DNA of 64,000 bases from CAYQQK01 sp964420065 (GTDB lineage Bacteria > Bacillota > Dethiobacteria > DTU022), in the NCBI GenBank assembly GCA_964420065.1, contig CAYQQK010000003.1, forward strand, positions 1-64,000, in the 5' to 3' direction. Both the position numbers and the translations under genes were made by a program. Position 1 is the stretch's first letter. Every line of letters starts with the position of its first letter. Positions 15,391 to 25,400 of the stretch are shown here, piece by piece. The notes under the pieces were generated by a model that did not search any database, was not told where the DNA came from, and worked only from the letters and a program-made list of their open reading frames with translations.

Positions 15391-16131
15391 TTGCGTGTAT
15401 TGAGAGTGGAAGCAGAAGGGGCGATCACCTCTTTTCGATATCCACATTTTATGCAAACCATACATCCTACATATGAAATGCCCCCTCCTGCAACAATCTA
15501 TGGACACATTTGCAGTGCATTAGGAGAATGGGTGGACCCAAAGGGCTTGCTGTTTGCGTATCGATTTTCGTACCATGCAAAAGTTACGGATATGGAACAT
15601 GTCCACATTACCGTACCGTCCTCGGGGAAGTTAAAGGGCTCAATCTTTGTAAAGGTGCAAGAGGGAAATGTAAATCCGTTTTATCGCGCGCTACTATTTG
15701 AACCCCGCTTAACCCTTTATATCAATCGCCCAGAGTGGCGCGAAGCATTTATGGCCCCGGCTTATCCTGTCGTGCTCGGGCGTTCGCAAGATTTGTTCAC
15801 CTATACCGATATCCAAACAATTGAACTAACCTTTTCAGAAAAAGCATATTTCGGGCAGACCATAGCACCATATTATTTATTTCCACAGATCGGTAAAGGG
15901 GTCATTGAATTAATGCCTAGATATCTGGACTACAAGAATAGAAGGGCTCCAACATTTGCGCGCTATGTTGTGCTTAACAAAACAGTCAAGACAGAAGACA
16001 TGCTTCGATTCGGTAATTCTAAGACAAGCTTTTTAATTGACCCTGAATCGGAAGAAAAGGATAAAACGCACCTTGGTTTGTTTTTCCATACTTTTGTAGG
16101 TGAGGATAATGAATCAATCACTTTTTCCTAA
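15391..16131 (+). CDS. cas5: Cas5, type I-B Cascade subunit
   Basis: 246 residues. The N-terminal strand VEAEGAITSFRYPHF and the helix MPPPATIYGHICSALGEW match Cas5 of the I-B/Tneap type. It caps Cascade at the crRNA 5' handle; it is not expected to process crRNA, since Cas6 is present. The start is TTG 15391 after a run of G. It overlaps the start of cas3 by 23 nt. Confidence 0.83.
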   Translation: MRVLRVEAEGAITSFRYPHFMQTIHPTYEMPPPATIYGHICSALGEWVDPKGLLFAYRFSYHAKVTDMEHVHITVPSSGKLKGSIFVKVQEGNVNPFYRALLFEPRLTLYINRPEWREAFMAPAYPVVLGRSQDLFTYTDIQTIELTFSEKAYFGQTIAPYYLFPQIGKGVIELMPRYLDYKNRRAPTFARYVVLNKTVKTEDMLRFGNSKTSFLIDPESEEKDKTHLGLFFHTFVGEDNESITFS

Positions 16132-18445
16132 ATACCTTGAAGGTATCTGGGCCAAGAAGCCGTTGCCTGGCCATAATTCGGGTGAATCACTTGTCCATCA
16201 CACCTGGTTGCTTTTATCCTGCCTGGCAGAACATATGCGGCAGCGGCCATATTTGCCTGATATTCTTGGGTTTAAATCATTTTGGTTTTGCATGTTCTGG
16301 TCGTGTTTTTTACACGACTTTGGAAAAACATGTAGCGGATTTCAGCAGAGTCTTCGTGGCGGTCCTCGATGGCCATACCGCCACGAAGTTTTCTCCCTTT
16401 TGTTTATAGATTGGTGCAAAAAGGACTGGAGATTAGATGAAACCCTCTGGATTTCAGCAGCAATTCTTTCACATCACCGGGAACCAGATTATTTATTTGG
16501 GCTGTATGATATTGCAGACAGTAACTTCACCATTGAAGTTCTCAATGGGGTTGTCCAGGACATCGATCGAAAAAATGTAGGGCTGCTGTGGGATTGGTTA
16601 TACTATTTTAGTGGCAAATGGATTGAAGAATTAGGATTTAGCAAAAAAAGTATAAGAATTCCCCTTTGGCCGGAACGAGATAAAGCAATAGATGATCTTT
16701 ACTCCCATGGAGCCGAATCAGTTTACAATTATCTTGAAAATTACTGCAATCTAACCAGGTCTCTTACAAAGGGAAAAACCGAAAAAAAGATACTGTCCCT
16801 GGCAGTGCGTGGTTTAATGAACCTTACAGACTATTCAGCTTCGGCTGGAATTAGCGGGATGCCTTTTGATGAACTGAAGTCGCCAACTGAGTTTTTGCAT
16901 GCGCGAGGGCTTAAGATAGATGAGCTGTACAGTCACCAGAAAAAATGTTTGTCCTCGGAAGGCTTTACCCTGCTCGTTGCCCCTACCGGTAGTGGTAAAA
17001 CAGAGTCTGCTATTTTGTGGGCTCTCTCTCAGAACAATAATTTTGGTCGTCCTCCAAAGCTGTTTTACATGCTTCCGTACCAGGCTAGTATGAACGCTAT
17101 GTTCGACCGTTTTCAGCAGTACGGTTTTAAGGAAAAGGTTGGGCTTGAGCATGGGAGAAGCATTCTTGCGCTTTACAAAAGATTGATTGATGAGCGGGAG
17201 AACACCACTTTGGCGGCTAGATCTGCCAGGTTGTCAAAACAACTGGCAAGACTTAATCACTATTCAGTAAAAATTCTCAGCCCGTACCAATTGTTAAAGG
17301 CATTGTTTAGATTAAAAACCTACGAATTGATTTTATACGATTATTTTAACGCATCTGTTATTCTTGATGAAATACATGCCTATGAACCATCAAGGTTGGC
17401 TCTTATTTTTGGCTTGATACATTTTTTGCAAAAATATTTTAACACCAATTTTTTTATTACTACGGCAACGTTACCTTCTTTAGTTGAACGTAAAATTAGG
17501 GATTGTATCGGTATGGTCAATAAAGTTCAGGCGGCATCTACTTTATTCGAGAAATTTCAGCGTCATCGAATCTGTTTGATTGATGGGGAGATTGACAGCG
17601 AAAACTCCATCAGGAGAATTGTAGATGCTGCAAAAACGGGTAAAAATGTCTTGGTTTGTGTGAATCTTGTCAAAAAGGCACAATCGGTGTACCAGTTGAT
17701 CAAAAGTAAATTTGAAAATCTGAATATCGGTACAAATATTCTACTTTTACATGGACGCTTCAATACAAGGGACCGATTACGAATAGAGAGGGAAATAAAT
17801 GATCTGATCGGTAATTCTTCTGACTGCAGATGTCCCGTGATACTTGTGGCAACCCAGGTTGTCGAAGTAAGCCTTGATATAGATTTAGATGTGATTTTTA
17901 CTGAACCTGCACCCCTAGAAGCGCTTATACAACGCTTTGGTCGTGTTAACAGGAGGCGGATGAAACAACATATTGCTGAAGTATTTATATTCAGGCAACC
18001 GGCGGACGGTCAAAAAATTTATAAGGAGCAGCTAGTCGCAAGTTCTTTAAAATTGTTGGAGCGTCACAACCAAACCCCTATACATGAAGAAATGGTGTCG
18101 GAGTGGCTGAGCGATATCTACTCGAGCGCGATCCAGCAAGAATGGGAAGCGGAATTCGACCTTACCTACGAAAATTTTATACACGGGAATTTACCTTTAC
18201 TTTACGGTTTTAACACAAACACCGGAATGGAAAAGGAATTCTACAGGGTATTTGACAGTGTTGAAGTACTGCCCGCTTCTCTAGAAAAAGAGTATATAAA
18301 GTTATTGGGAACAGAGCCCATAAGAGCCAGTGAACTGTTGGTGCCTATCAGGCCAGGCCATTTAAAATATTTATCGACTTGGGTGACAGAGGATACTACT
18401 ACTGTGGTTGATGCTGAATATTCGGAGCTTGGGCTATTAATTTGA
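16109..18445 (+). CDS. cas3: Cas3 helicase-nuclease
   Basis: 778 residues. The N-terminal HD nuclease domain has His30/31, FLHDFGK (HD at 69-70) and SHHREP near 121. The helicase domain has APTGSGKT at 291-298, the DEIH box at 420-423, TTATLP, and the C-terminal motif VVEVSLDIDLD followed by QRFGRVNR. It is recruited by Cascade, unwinds the non-target strand and degrades it. All key residues appear intact. ATG 16109 is preceded by GGTGAGG; a GTG at 16100 is possible but overlaps that site. The gene overlaps cas5, so the two are co-translated. Confidence 0.93.
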   Translation: MNQSLFPKYLEGIWAKKPLPGHNSGESLVHHTWLLLSCLAEHMRQRPYLPDILGFKSFWFCMFWSCFLHDFGKTCSGFQQSLRGGPRWPYRHEVFSLLFIDWCKKDWRLDETLWISAAILSHHREPDYLFGLYDIADSNFTIEVLNGVVQDIDRKNVGLLWDWLYYFSGKWIEELGFSKKSIRIPLWPERDKAIDDLYSHGAESVYNYLENYCNLTRSLTKGKTEKKILSLAVRGLMNLTDYSASAGISGMPFDELKSPTEFLHARGLKIDELYSHQKKCLSSEGFTLLVAPTGSGKTESAILWALSQNNNFGRPPKLFYMLPYQASMNAMFDRFQQYGFKEKVGLEHGRSILALYKRLIDERENTTLAARSARLSKQLARLNHYSVKILSPYQLLKALFRLKTYELILYDYFNASVILDEIHAYEPSRLALIFGLIHFLQKYFNTNFFITTATLPSLVERKIRDCIGMVNKVQAASTLFEKFQRHRICLIDGEIDSENSIRRIVDAAKTGKNVLVCVNLVKKAQSVYQLIKSKFENLNIGTNILLLHGRFNTRDRLRIEREINDLIGNSSDCRCPVILVATQVVEVSLDIDLDVIFTEPAPLEALIQRFGRVNRRRMKQHIAEVFIFRQPADGQKIYKEQLVASSLKLLERHNQTPIHEEMVSEWLSDIYSSAIQQEWEAEFDLTYENFIHGNLPLLYGFNTNTGMEKEFYRVFDSVEVLPASLEKEYIKLLGTEPIRASELLVPIRPGHLKYLSTWVTEDTTTVVDAEYSELGLLI

Positions 18446-18483
18446 ATAAAGTTGAGAATAGCCCAATTATCAAGGGGGTTAAA

Positions 18484-18687
18484 ATGAACCAACAGTATAG
18501 CGCTCCAGGGAGAATAGAGGTTAACTTATTTCAACAAACAACATTGGGACATACCAGATTCAAACAACTTGTCAAATACAGGCATGGCTTACCGGCTTGG
18601 GGGCGCATAATATCTAAATGTTTTAGAAGTGATTATCTATCGCGCATGTTGCCGTTGCGCTGCAAAAGAGGTGCATCTTATGGCTAA
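18484..18687 (+). CDS. Small hypothetical ORF between cas3 and mntA
   Basis: 67 codons beginning with ATG 18484, with AAGGGGG five bases upstream, ending 8 nt inside mntA. The product is basic, has two cysteine residues and no motif I recognise. A good ribosome binding site and the overlap argue for translation; a leader or regulatory peptide for the toxin-antitoxin pair is conceivable. It may equally be a chance frame in a 234-bp spacer. Confidence 0.35.
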   Translation: MNQQYSAPGRIEVNLFQQTTLGHTRFKQLVKYRHGLPAWGRIISKCFRSDYLSRMLPLRCKRGASYG

Positions 18688-19108
18688 CCAGGAACGTTGG
18701 CAAGGACTACAGCCTTTGCCGGATGACATTAAGCAAAAGCTAAAAAAACTGATCCCTTTCTTTAGCGAGGAAGGGGTGTTGTTGGTATACCTTTTTGGTT
18801 CTTTGGGGAAGGGATTGCCCGGTAATGATGTTGATTTGGCTATCCTTGGCGGCAACAAACCTGTATATCAGCTCAGAGAAGAGCTTGCCGAAAAGCTTGG
18901 CACGGAAAGGATCGACCTGATCGATTTGGAAAGCGCTTCACCGCTACTGCGCTTTGAGATCGTCAGTACAGGCCGCACTTTGTATGTCGCCGACGAACTG
19001 TTGCATGAAGAATTTGAATTGGATGCGCTGCATCAATATCGCGATACCGCACCGCTCCGTCGCCGGCAAAGCGAATACCTTAAGGAGAGGATGGCCCAAT
19101 GGTCCTGA
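18680..19108 (+). CDS. mntA: MntA-type nucleotidyltransferase antitoxin
   Basis: 142 residues of the minimal nucleotidyltransferase fold. LFGSLGKGLPGNDVDLAIL carries Gly40-Ser41 and the metal-binding Asp50 and Asp52. In HepT-MntA pairs this enzyme adds AMP to a tyrosine of the HEPN toxin and thereby disarms it. ATG 18680 has AAGAGGTG upstream; the longer frame from 18629 has none. It overlaps hepT by 10 nt. It sits inside the type I-B operon between cas3 and cas1. Confidence 0.87.
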   Translation: MANQERWQGLQPLPDDIKQKLKKLIPFFSEEGVLLVYLFGSLGKGLPGNDVDLAILGGNKPVYQLREELAEKLGTERIDLIDLESASPLLRFEIVSTGRTLYVADELLHEEFELDALHQYRDTAPLRRRQSEYLKERMAQWS

Positions 19109-19530
19109 AAGAGGAAATCGTCACGGCCAGATTAAAAGAACTGGATGAAATACTGTGTGAATTAAACAAATACCGGGATATTACTTGGGAAACGATAACT
19201 GGTGATCTCGGCAAACGATGGATTATTGAGCGCGGTTTGATTGCAGCGGCTTCAGTGATTTTCGATGTTGTTGATCATATTCTGTCGGGGCATTTTGGCC
19301 ATTATGCTGAAACATATGAGCAAAGCCTGGAAGCCTTGCGCAGCAAAGGTGTGCTTTCTGCAGAATTATACAGGCAGATTAAGGGTTTGGGCGGGTTTCG
19401 TAATATTTTAATCCACAGATATTTATCTATTGATCCCCGCGAGGTGTTTGCAAATCTTAAAAAAGGTCTGGATATTTTTCCTATATTTGCGCAAGAAATT
19501 TTGTCCTGTCTGGAAGGGTTAAATAAATAG
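19099..19530 (+). CDS. hepT: HepT-type HEPN ribonuclease toxin (DUF86)
   Basis: 143 residues, all helical. The HEPN active site Arg101-N-I-L-I-His106-R-Tyr108 fits the RX4HXY motif exactly. Arg and His form the RNase site and the tyrosine is the AMPylation target of MntA in studied pairs. The pair is therefore expected to be functional. Its position within the cas operon suggests it either protects the locus from loss or acts when Cas function fails (inference). The ATG at 19099 overlaps mntA. Confidence 0.87.
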   Translation: MVLKEEIVTARLKELDEILCELNKYRDITWETITGDLGKRWIIERGLIAAASVIFDVVDHILSGHFGHYAETYEQSLEALRSKGVLSAELYRQIKGLGGFRNILIHRYLSIDPREVFANLKKGLDIFPIFAQEILSCLEGLNK

Positions 19531-19574
19531 GCCGTTGCTGTATAGCAGTCGCGGTAAATTCCGGGGTGGATGCC

Positions 19575-20582
19575 ATGAATCTGATCGTCAACAACTTTGG
19601 CAGTTTTATCGGCAAAACCAGCGAACGCCTGGTGGTCAAGGAAAAAGGAAAGGTGGTCCGCGAGGTGCCTTTTTTCGATCTGCGGCAGGTAACCATCGCC
19701 ACCAGCGGTGCTTCACTTTCCAGCGATGCCATCCGCATGTGCATGGAACATGGGATACAGATTAATTTCCTTTCCGGCACCGGGCAGCCCTATGCCAAGA
19801 TCAGCTCTCCCCAGCTGTCGGCCACAGTGCAGACACGGCGGGAACAGCTGATGGCCTACCTCGATCAGCGCGGTGTCACCCTGGCTAAAGCCTTTATTAC
19901 GGGAAAGATCAAGAATCAGGCCAATACACTAAAATATTTTGCCAAGTACCGCAAAGAAGCGCGAATTGAAACCTATACGCAGGTGATGGCCGCCGCCGGT
20001 AAAATGATTGAAATCCTGCGGGAGCTGGACGGCTATCAGGGCGAGCAGATCGATCCGTTGCGCGGCCAGTTTCTCTCCGTGGAGGGAAGGGCCTCCGCCG
20101 TCTACTGGCAGCAGGTGGGAACGATCTTGGAGGGAAAAGTAGAATTTCCCGGCCGTGAGCACCGCGGGGCCGAAGACCCGTTTAACTCGATGCTTAACTA
20201 CGGCTACGGCATTCTCTACTCCCAGGTGTGGAGCGCCGTACTGCTGGCCGGTCTGGAGCCTTTTGCCGGATTCATGCATGTGGACAGGCCTGGCAAGCCT
20301 TCACTGGTGCTGGACCTGGTTGAAGAATTTCGCCAGCCCGTGGTGGACAAAACGGTGATTGCCATGTTTAGCAAGGGACACAAGGTTGAACTTTCCGAGG
20401 GCAAGCTCGCATCTTCGACCAGGAAAAACCTAGTTGAAAAAATCCTAGCCCGGCTTGAAACGGCAGCGAATTACAACGGGAAAAAGCACAGACTTTCTAC
20501 AATTATCCAGCGCCAGGCTAGAAGTGTCGCCACCTTTGTGCGCGGCGAAGGGCAGTACAGGCCTTTCATAGGGGGATGGTAG
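19575..20582 (+). CDS. cas1: Cas1 integrase
   Basis: 335 residues. It catalyses insertion of new spacers with Cas2. The metal-binding residues are visible: Glu in SVEGRASAVYW (about 170), His in FAGFMHVDRPGKPS (about 235) and Glu in LDLVEEFRQP (about 250). The N-terminal beta domain begins MNLIVNNFGSFIGKTSE. ATG 19575 has GGGGTGG before it; GTG 19566 in the same frame is less likely. It overlaps cas2 by 7 nt. Confidence 0.95.
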   Translation: MNLIVNNFGSFIGKTSERLVVKEKGKVVREVPFFDLRQVTIATSGASLSSDAIRMCMEHGIQINFLSGTGQPYAKISSPQLSATVQTRREQLMAYLDQRGVTLAKAFITGKIKNQANTLKYFAKYRKEARIETYTQVMAAAGKMIEILRELDGYQGEQIDPLRGQFLSVEGRASAVYWQQVGTILEGKVEFPGREHRGAEDPFNSMLNYGYGILYSQVWSAVLLAGLEPFAGFMHVDRPGKPSLVLDLVEEFRQPVVDKTVIAMFSKGHKVELSEGKLASSTRKNLVEKILARLETAANYNGKKHRLSTIIQRQARSVATFVRGEGQYRPFIGGW

Positions 20583-20845
20583 TGAAAACCCTGGTTATTT
20601 ACGATATCCCGGACGATAAAACCAGAAACAAAATCGGCAACGCCTGTAAGGACTACGGTCTGGAACGCATCCAGTACAGCGCCTTCCTTGGGGAGATCAA
20701 CCATAACCGCCGGGACGAACTTTTCCAGCGCTTGCGCCGCACACTCGGTCGCGAAGTGGGGAATATCCAGGTGTATCCATTGTGCGATAAGGATATCAAA
20801 CTTAAACGCGCGATCATTAATGCGGGCGGAGGTGGGCAAGAATGA
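20576..20845 (+). CDS. cas2: Cas2 adaptation protein
   Basis: 89 residues with the ferredoxin-like start VKTLVIYDIPDDKTRNKI, in which the Asp of YDIPDD is the conserved position, and a C-terminal NIQVYPLCDKDI strand. It dimerises between two Cas1 dimers to form the spacer integrase. Coupled at both ends by ATG overlaps with cas1 and cas4. Full length. Confidence 0.93.
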   Translation: MVVKTLVIYDIPDDKTRNKIGNACKDYGLERIQYSAFLGEINHNRRDELFQRLRRTLGREVGNIQVYPLCDKDIKLKRAIINAGGGGQE

Positions 20846-21420
20846 TGCCGTTGCGTGTTTCCGACGTCAAACAGTACGTTTATTGCCCGCGTATTATTTA
20901 CTATTACTACGTCTTGCCTATACCGCGGCGGGTGACCAGAAAGATGGAATACGGTCACTTGGAACATCTAGAAATTTCACAGCTTGAGAAGAGACGCAAG
21001 CTTAAGACCTACGGGTTGCTTGAAGGAAACCGTAATTTTCAGGTTTTTTTAAAATCAGACCGGTTCAATCTGCATGGTTTGCTGGATATGATGATCTTGA
21101 CCGCCAAGGGTGAAATCTACCCGGTTGAATTTAAACATAGTGTCAGTAAGTACGGGTTGCATCAAAAGTATCAGTTGGCCGCCTATGCTATGTTGCTGGA
21201 AGAAGTCTATCGCAAGCCGGTGCGCTACGGTTTTCTCTACCCCGTTCCACTGAAAAAAGTAATTCCGGTCGAAATCACGGTAAGTATGCGGGAGCATGTT
21301 AAAAAGATATTATCCGCTGTGCGCAACATCATTGATAAAGAGAGGATGCCTGCCTATGTACGTTCTAGGGGCCGCTGTACCGACTGTGAATTTAAAAATT
21401 ACTGTGCCGACCTGGGGTGA
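20842..21420 (+). CDS. cas4: Cas4 exonuclease
   Basis: 192 residues. Four cysteines for an iron-sulfur cluster are present: Cys15 in QYVYCPR and three in CTDCEFKNYC near the C-terminus. The RecB-type nuclease core has GLLDMMI, YPVEFKHS and YQLAAYAML. Cas4 trims prespacers and helps select the PAM during adaptation. ATGATG start overlapping the cas2 stop. Confidence 0.92.
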   Translation: MMPLRVSDVKQYVYCPRIIYYYYVLPIPRRVTRKMEYGHLEHLEISQLEKRRKLKTYGLLEGNRNFQVFLKSDRFNLHGLLDMMILTAKGEIYPVEFKHSVSKYGLHQKYQLAAYAMLLEEVYRKPVRYGFLYPVPLKKVIPVEITVSMREHVKKILSAVRNIIDKERMPAYVRSRGRCTDCEFKNYCADLG

Positions 21421-21426
21421 AATAAG

Positions 21427-22335
21427 ATGTATTTTCTAACCGATGATGAACGGAAAAAACTTTTAAAGGGTTTTATCCCCAAATCAAGGGAGCAAGGAGT
21501 TGCCGACGAGTTGCGTGGCTGGAACTGGCATCAACCGCCTTTGGAACCGATCTACGACCTTCGTCTGCCCTTGTACCAGGTAGCCGGTAAATACTGTGCC
21601 AGCGGACGTGATGTCTATTTAAACCGGGTTGAACACAAAAAGGGCGAACCCAACAGTGCTATGAAGGGGGGATTATTTTTCCATGAACTGATTGTGACCA
21701 TGTTGGTGCAGACGAAAAAACTAATTTATCAACACGGGGTGAATGTGGAACAGATCTTGTCAGGCTTGGATCCGTTTATAGTTGACTTTACTGCACGCGC
21801 CAAGGAGTTGGCCACCAAAATACCGGAAATAGAAAACAAGACGGCGCAAATTTATAGTTATATCTACAGCATCATAACCTATCGGCTACGGGATATCCTA
21901 TCCAGGCAACCTTATATCGGTGAAGATTCCTTGGCTTCACAGGTAGTCCCCTTTGTTCTGGAACAAAAAATGGACGGGACCTTTCTTGGCCTTAGTCCCC
22001 ATTTGAGTAGCGATGCCTTTGTCTTCTCCGAGCCGATGATTATGGATGTTAAATTCGGTCCCCGGGAACCCTTCCATCGACTTACCACGACCGGGTATGC
22101 TCTTGTCATGGAGGCAATTTTTGAGTATCCTATCAATGTGGGCTGTATTGTTTACGGAGAATTTAAAAATAGCCGGCTCTATCTTGAAAAGGATTTCCAT
22201 CTAATCAATGACGAGTTGCGCCAATGGTTCATTGAAGAACGGGACGAAAAAATGAGGATGGTGTATGATGAGCTTGACCCCGGTAAAGCGGACCACTGTA
22301 GTGAAACCTGTCCATACTATGCTTACTGTGTCTGA
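21427..22335 (+). CDS. csa1: Csa1, Cas4-like adaptation nuclease
   Basis: 302 residues. The N-terminal AGKYCASGRDVYL and the C-terminal C-x3-C-x5-C stretch (CSETCPYYAYC) give a Cas4-like iron-sulfur cluster. IMDVKFGPREPFHRLTTTGYALVMEA is a RecB-like core. This is the Csa1 family, best known from type I-A loci; here it accompanies a separate Cas4 in a type I-B locus. Two Cas4-family proteins can define the two ends and the orientation of new spacers. It is the last gene before the leader. Confidence 0.82.
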   Translation: MYFLTDDERKKLLKGFIPKSREQGVADELRGWNWHQPPLEPIYDLRLPLYQVAGKYCASGRDVYLNRVEHKKGEPNSAMKGGLFFHELIVTMLVQTKKLIYQHGVNVEQILSGLDPFIVDFTARAKELATKIPEIENKTAQIYSYIYSIITYRLRDILSRQPYIGEDSLASQVVPFVLEQKMDGTFLGLSPHLSSDAFVFSEPMIMDVKFGPREPFHRLTTTGYALVMEAIFEYPINVGCIVYGEFKNSRLYLEKDFHLINDELRQWFIEERDEKMRMVYDELDPGKADHCSETCPYYAYCV

Positions 22336-22459
22336 TTTTCGCAAATACCCCCGTTTATTTTGCAGAAAATCGATCTTCGGTTATTTTAGACTTTTTATTG
22401 CCGCAGTATGGCCAATAGTTGTAATGTCTACCGGACATCCTTGCAGCGCTTTCTAGCCG
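22336..22459 (+). promoter_or_regulatory. CRISPR leader
   Basis: 124 bp between csa1 and the first repeat, AT-rich in its first half. TTGCAG (22360-22365), 16 nt and TATTTT (22382-22387) could be the array promoter. Leader position is supported by the mutated repeat lying at the opposite end and by crRNA polarity (repeat 3' end GAAAG). Confidence 0.7.
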
Positions 22460-25400
22460 GTTTCACCAACTACCCCGATCAATAGGGGACTGAAAGACGG
22501 CCCGGCGTGATCTTTCGCAGGTAGTCGATATGTGTTTCACCAACTACCCCGATCAATAGGGGACTGAAAGCCGGTCATCGGATCCGGATAGGTAGCTTCG
22601 AAATAGTTTCACCAACTACCCCGATCAATAGGGGACTGAAAGCTTGTGGTTTTTAATTCAGTGTCAACGTCAATGGTTATGTTTCACCAACTACCCCGAT
22701 CAATAGGGGACTGAAAGACCTTCGGATAAACAGGCGGACAAGGCACGAGACGAGTTTCACCAACTACCCCGATCAATAGGGGACTGAAAGGGCAAAAAGA
22801 TGGCCAAATAACAAAGGTTACATTGACGTTTCACCAACTACCCCGATCAATAGGGGACTGAAAGCCTGGTATTCACTGTGGGTCATTTTCATCTTCATCT
22901 GTTTCACCAACTACCCCGATCAATAGGGGACTGAAAGACTTCTCCGGCGGTCTGTCTGATGCGGCCCCCGATGAGTTTCACCAACTACCCCGATCAATAG
23001 GGGACTGAAAGTATACACCTACCTTCAGCGCCACATCGGCAAAGAAAGTTTCACCAACTACCCCGATCAATAGGGGACTGAAAGTTACGCGCTTTCGAAC
23101 ATCCGGCAGTGGCTGAACAAGGTTTCACCAACTACCCCGATCAATAGGGGACTGAAAGTGAAGGACTGGTAATTGCCCAGGTTTTTAACATATCGTTTCA
23201 CCAACTACCCCGATCAATAGGGGACTGAAAGAATGAATAAAAAAAGAGGCAGGATCTAATCGACCCTGCGTTTCACCAACTACCCCGATCAATAGGGGAC
23301 TGAAAGTGTAACAGGATCAAAATAACCATGAACATATAAACTTGTTTCACCAACTACCCCGATCAATAGGGGACTGAAAGTATGCCCAGTAAAGCGGAGC
23401 AATGTCAATATATCTTTGTTTCACCAACTACCCCGATCAATAGGGGACTGAAAGTACCCCAGAAAGCTCCTCCCCTTGCAACATCGTGACGTTGTTTCAC
23501 CAACTACCCCGATCAATAGGGGACTGAAAGACTCTTTGGCCATGCGCCGGGAGAACCGCACGCACTCGTTTCACCAACTACCCCGATCAATAGGGGACTG
23601 AAAGGAACTGGAGGAGCCGGAAATAGGAATTGAGGAACGGCGTTTCACCAACTACCCCGATCAATAGGGGACTGAAAGCGTGGAGGGGGAGCAGGGGGTG
23701 GCTGCGTCTCCGGCTGTTTCACCAACTACCCCGATCAATAGGGGACTGAAAGAGGGGCTGCTTTGCTGCTGCTGGACCGGCCATCAGGGGTTTCACCAAC
23801 TACCCCGATCAATAGGGGACTGAAAGCAAAGTTTCACCCGGGCGTTCCCAGCGTCGATGCCTGTTTCACCAACTACCCCGATCAATAGGGGACTGAAAGG
23901 GGAAAGAAGGGCAAGACCTTTAACGCTTTCATCAACGTTTCACCAACTACCCCGATCAATAGGGGACTGAAAGGGATTGACGGCTCCGGGGCAGGCCGTA
24001 AGACTAGAGTTTCACCAACTACCCCGATCAATAGGGGACTGAAAGATCAGCTCTACCTGATGGACTCCTCGTGCTCGGTGTTTCACCAACTACCCCGATC
24101 AATAGGGGACTGAAAGATAACCCCGGGAGTGGGGAGCAGGTAACCTTCTTTGTTTCACCAACTACCCCGATCAATAGGGGACTGAAAGGCTTGCGGTAGG
24201 CGGGATCTACGGAGTGCTCAAGCTGTTTCACCAACTACCCCGATCAATAGGGGACTGAAAGAGCATCGTCACGTTGGTGTTGGAACTGGATGCGGCGTTT
24301 CACCAACTACCCCGATCAATAGGGGACTGAAAGCTTCCGGCGGGGGCCTGGCCTTTGAGCTACCCGGCGTTTCACCAACTACCCCGATCAATAGGGGACT
24401 GAAAGAATCATCGGCAAGATCGGTGTGGCAGCGAAAGGCATCGGTTTCACCAACTACCCCGATCAATAGGGGACTGAAAGCCCAACAGCGCCACCAGCCA
24501 CCAATTGATCCGGTCCGTTTCACCAACTACCCCGATCAATAGGGGACTGAAAGCCAAAGAGTTACTCCTGGAACATACATTTTTTCACTTGTTTCACCAA
24601 CTACCCCGATCAATAGGGGACTGAAAGGTTCCTGATCCTGGTTGGCCTAACCGTTCCTGTAACCGTTTCACCAACTACCCCGATCAATAGGGGACTGAAA
24701 GCCAGACAATGATCCACCACTTGCATTTACTCTTTGTGTTTCACCAACTACCCCGATCAATAGGGGACTGAAAGCTGGGACAATTTACCTTGGGATAATG
24801 GGAAAGAAATAGTTTCACCAACTACCCCGATCAATAGGGGACTGAAAGTGTTTGGGAAAAGCACCACGGCCGCGAGGTGCCGCGTTTCACCAACTACCCC
24901 GATCAATAGGGGACTGAAAGGGAACTTTCCGATAGCCGGCACGTTCTGGACACAGACAGTTTCACCAACTACCCCGATCAATAGGGGACTGAAAGCAAAA
25001 CCTACCACACAGCTTTGGCAGTTTGTGTGGTAACGTTTCACCAACTACCCCGATCAATAGGGGACTGAAAGTTTGGCGAGGCGAAGAAAAAACCACCAGC
25101 CTACCCGGTTTCACCAACTACCCCGATCAATAGGGGACTGAAAGCGCTGCATTTTCCACAGAATATCAGGCCCGATAAAAGGTGTTTCACCAACTACCCC
25201 GATCAATAGGGGACTGAAAGGATAAGGATACCTATATTCTCTTTTGGTTTTTACATGTTTCACCAACTACCCCGATCAATAGGGGACTGAAAGCGGGATA
25301 AATAACTCTCCCACTTTTTTAACATGCATTGTTTCACCAACTACCCCGATCAATAGGGGACTGAAAGACACATGTTGCGGCATACCTTTGCCACGGACCT

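Noticed and set aside
24028..25044. Minus-strand frames of 68-95 codons across the CRISPR array
   Set aside because: They are read-through of the complement of the repeat (recurring FSPLLIGVVGET) and of spacers; no start signals and no family.
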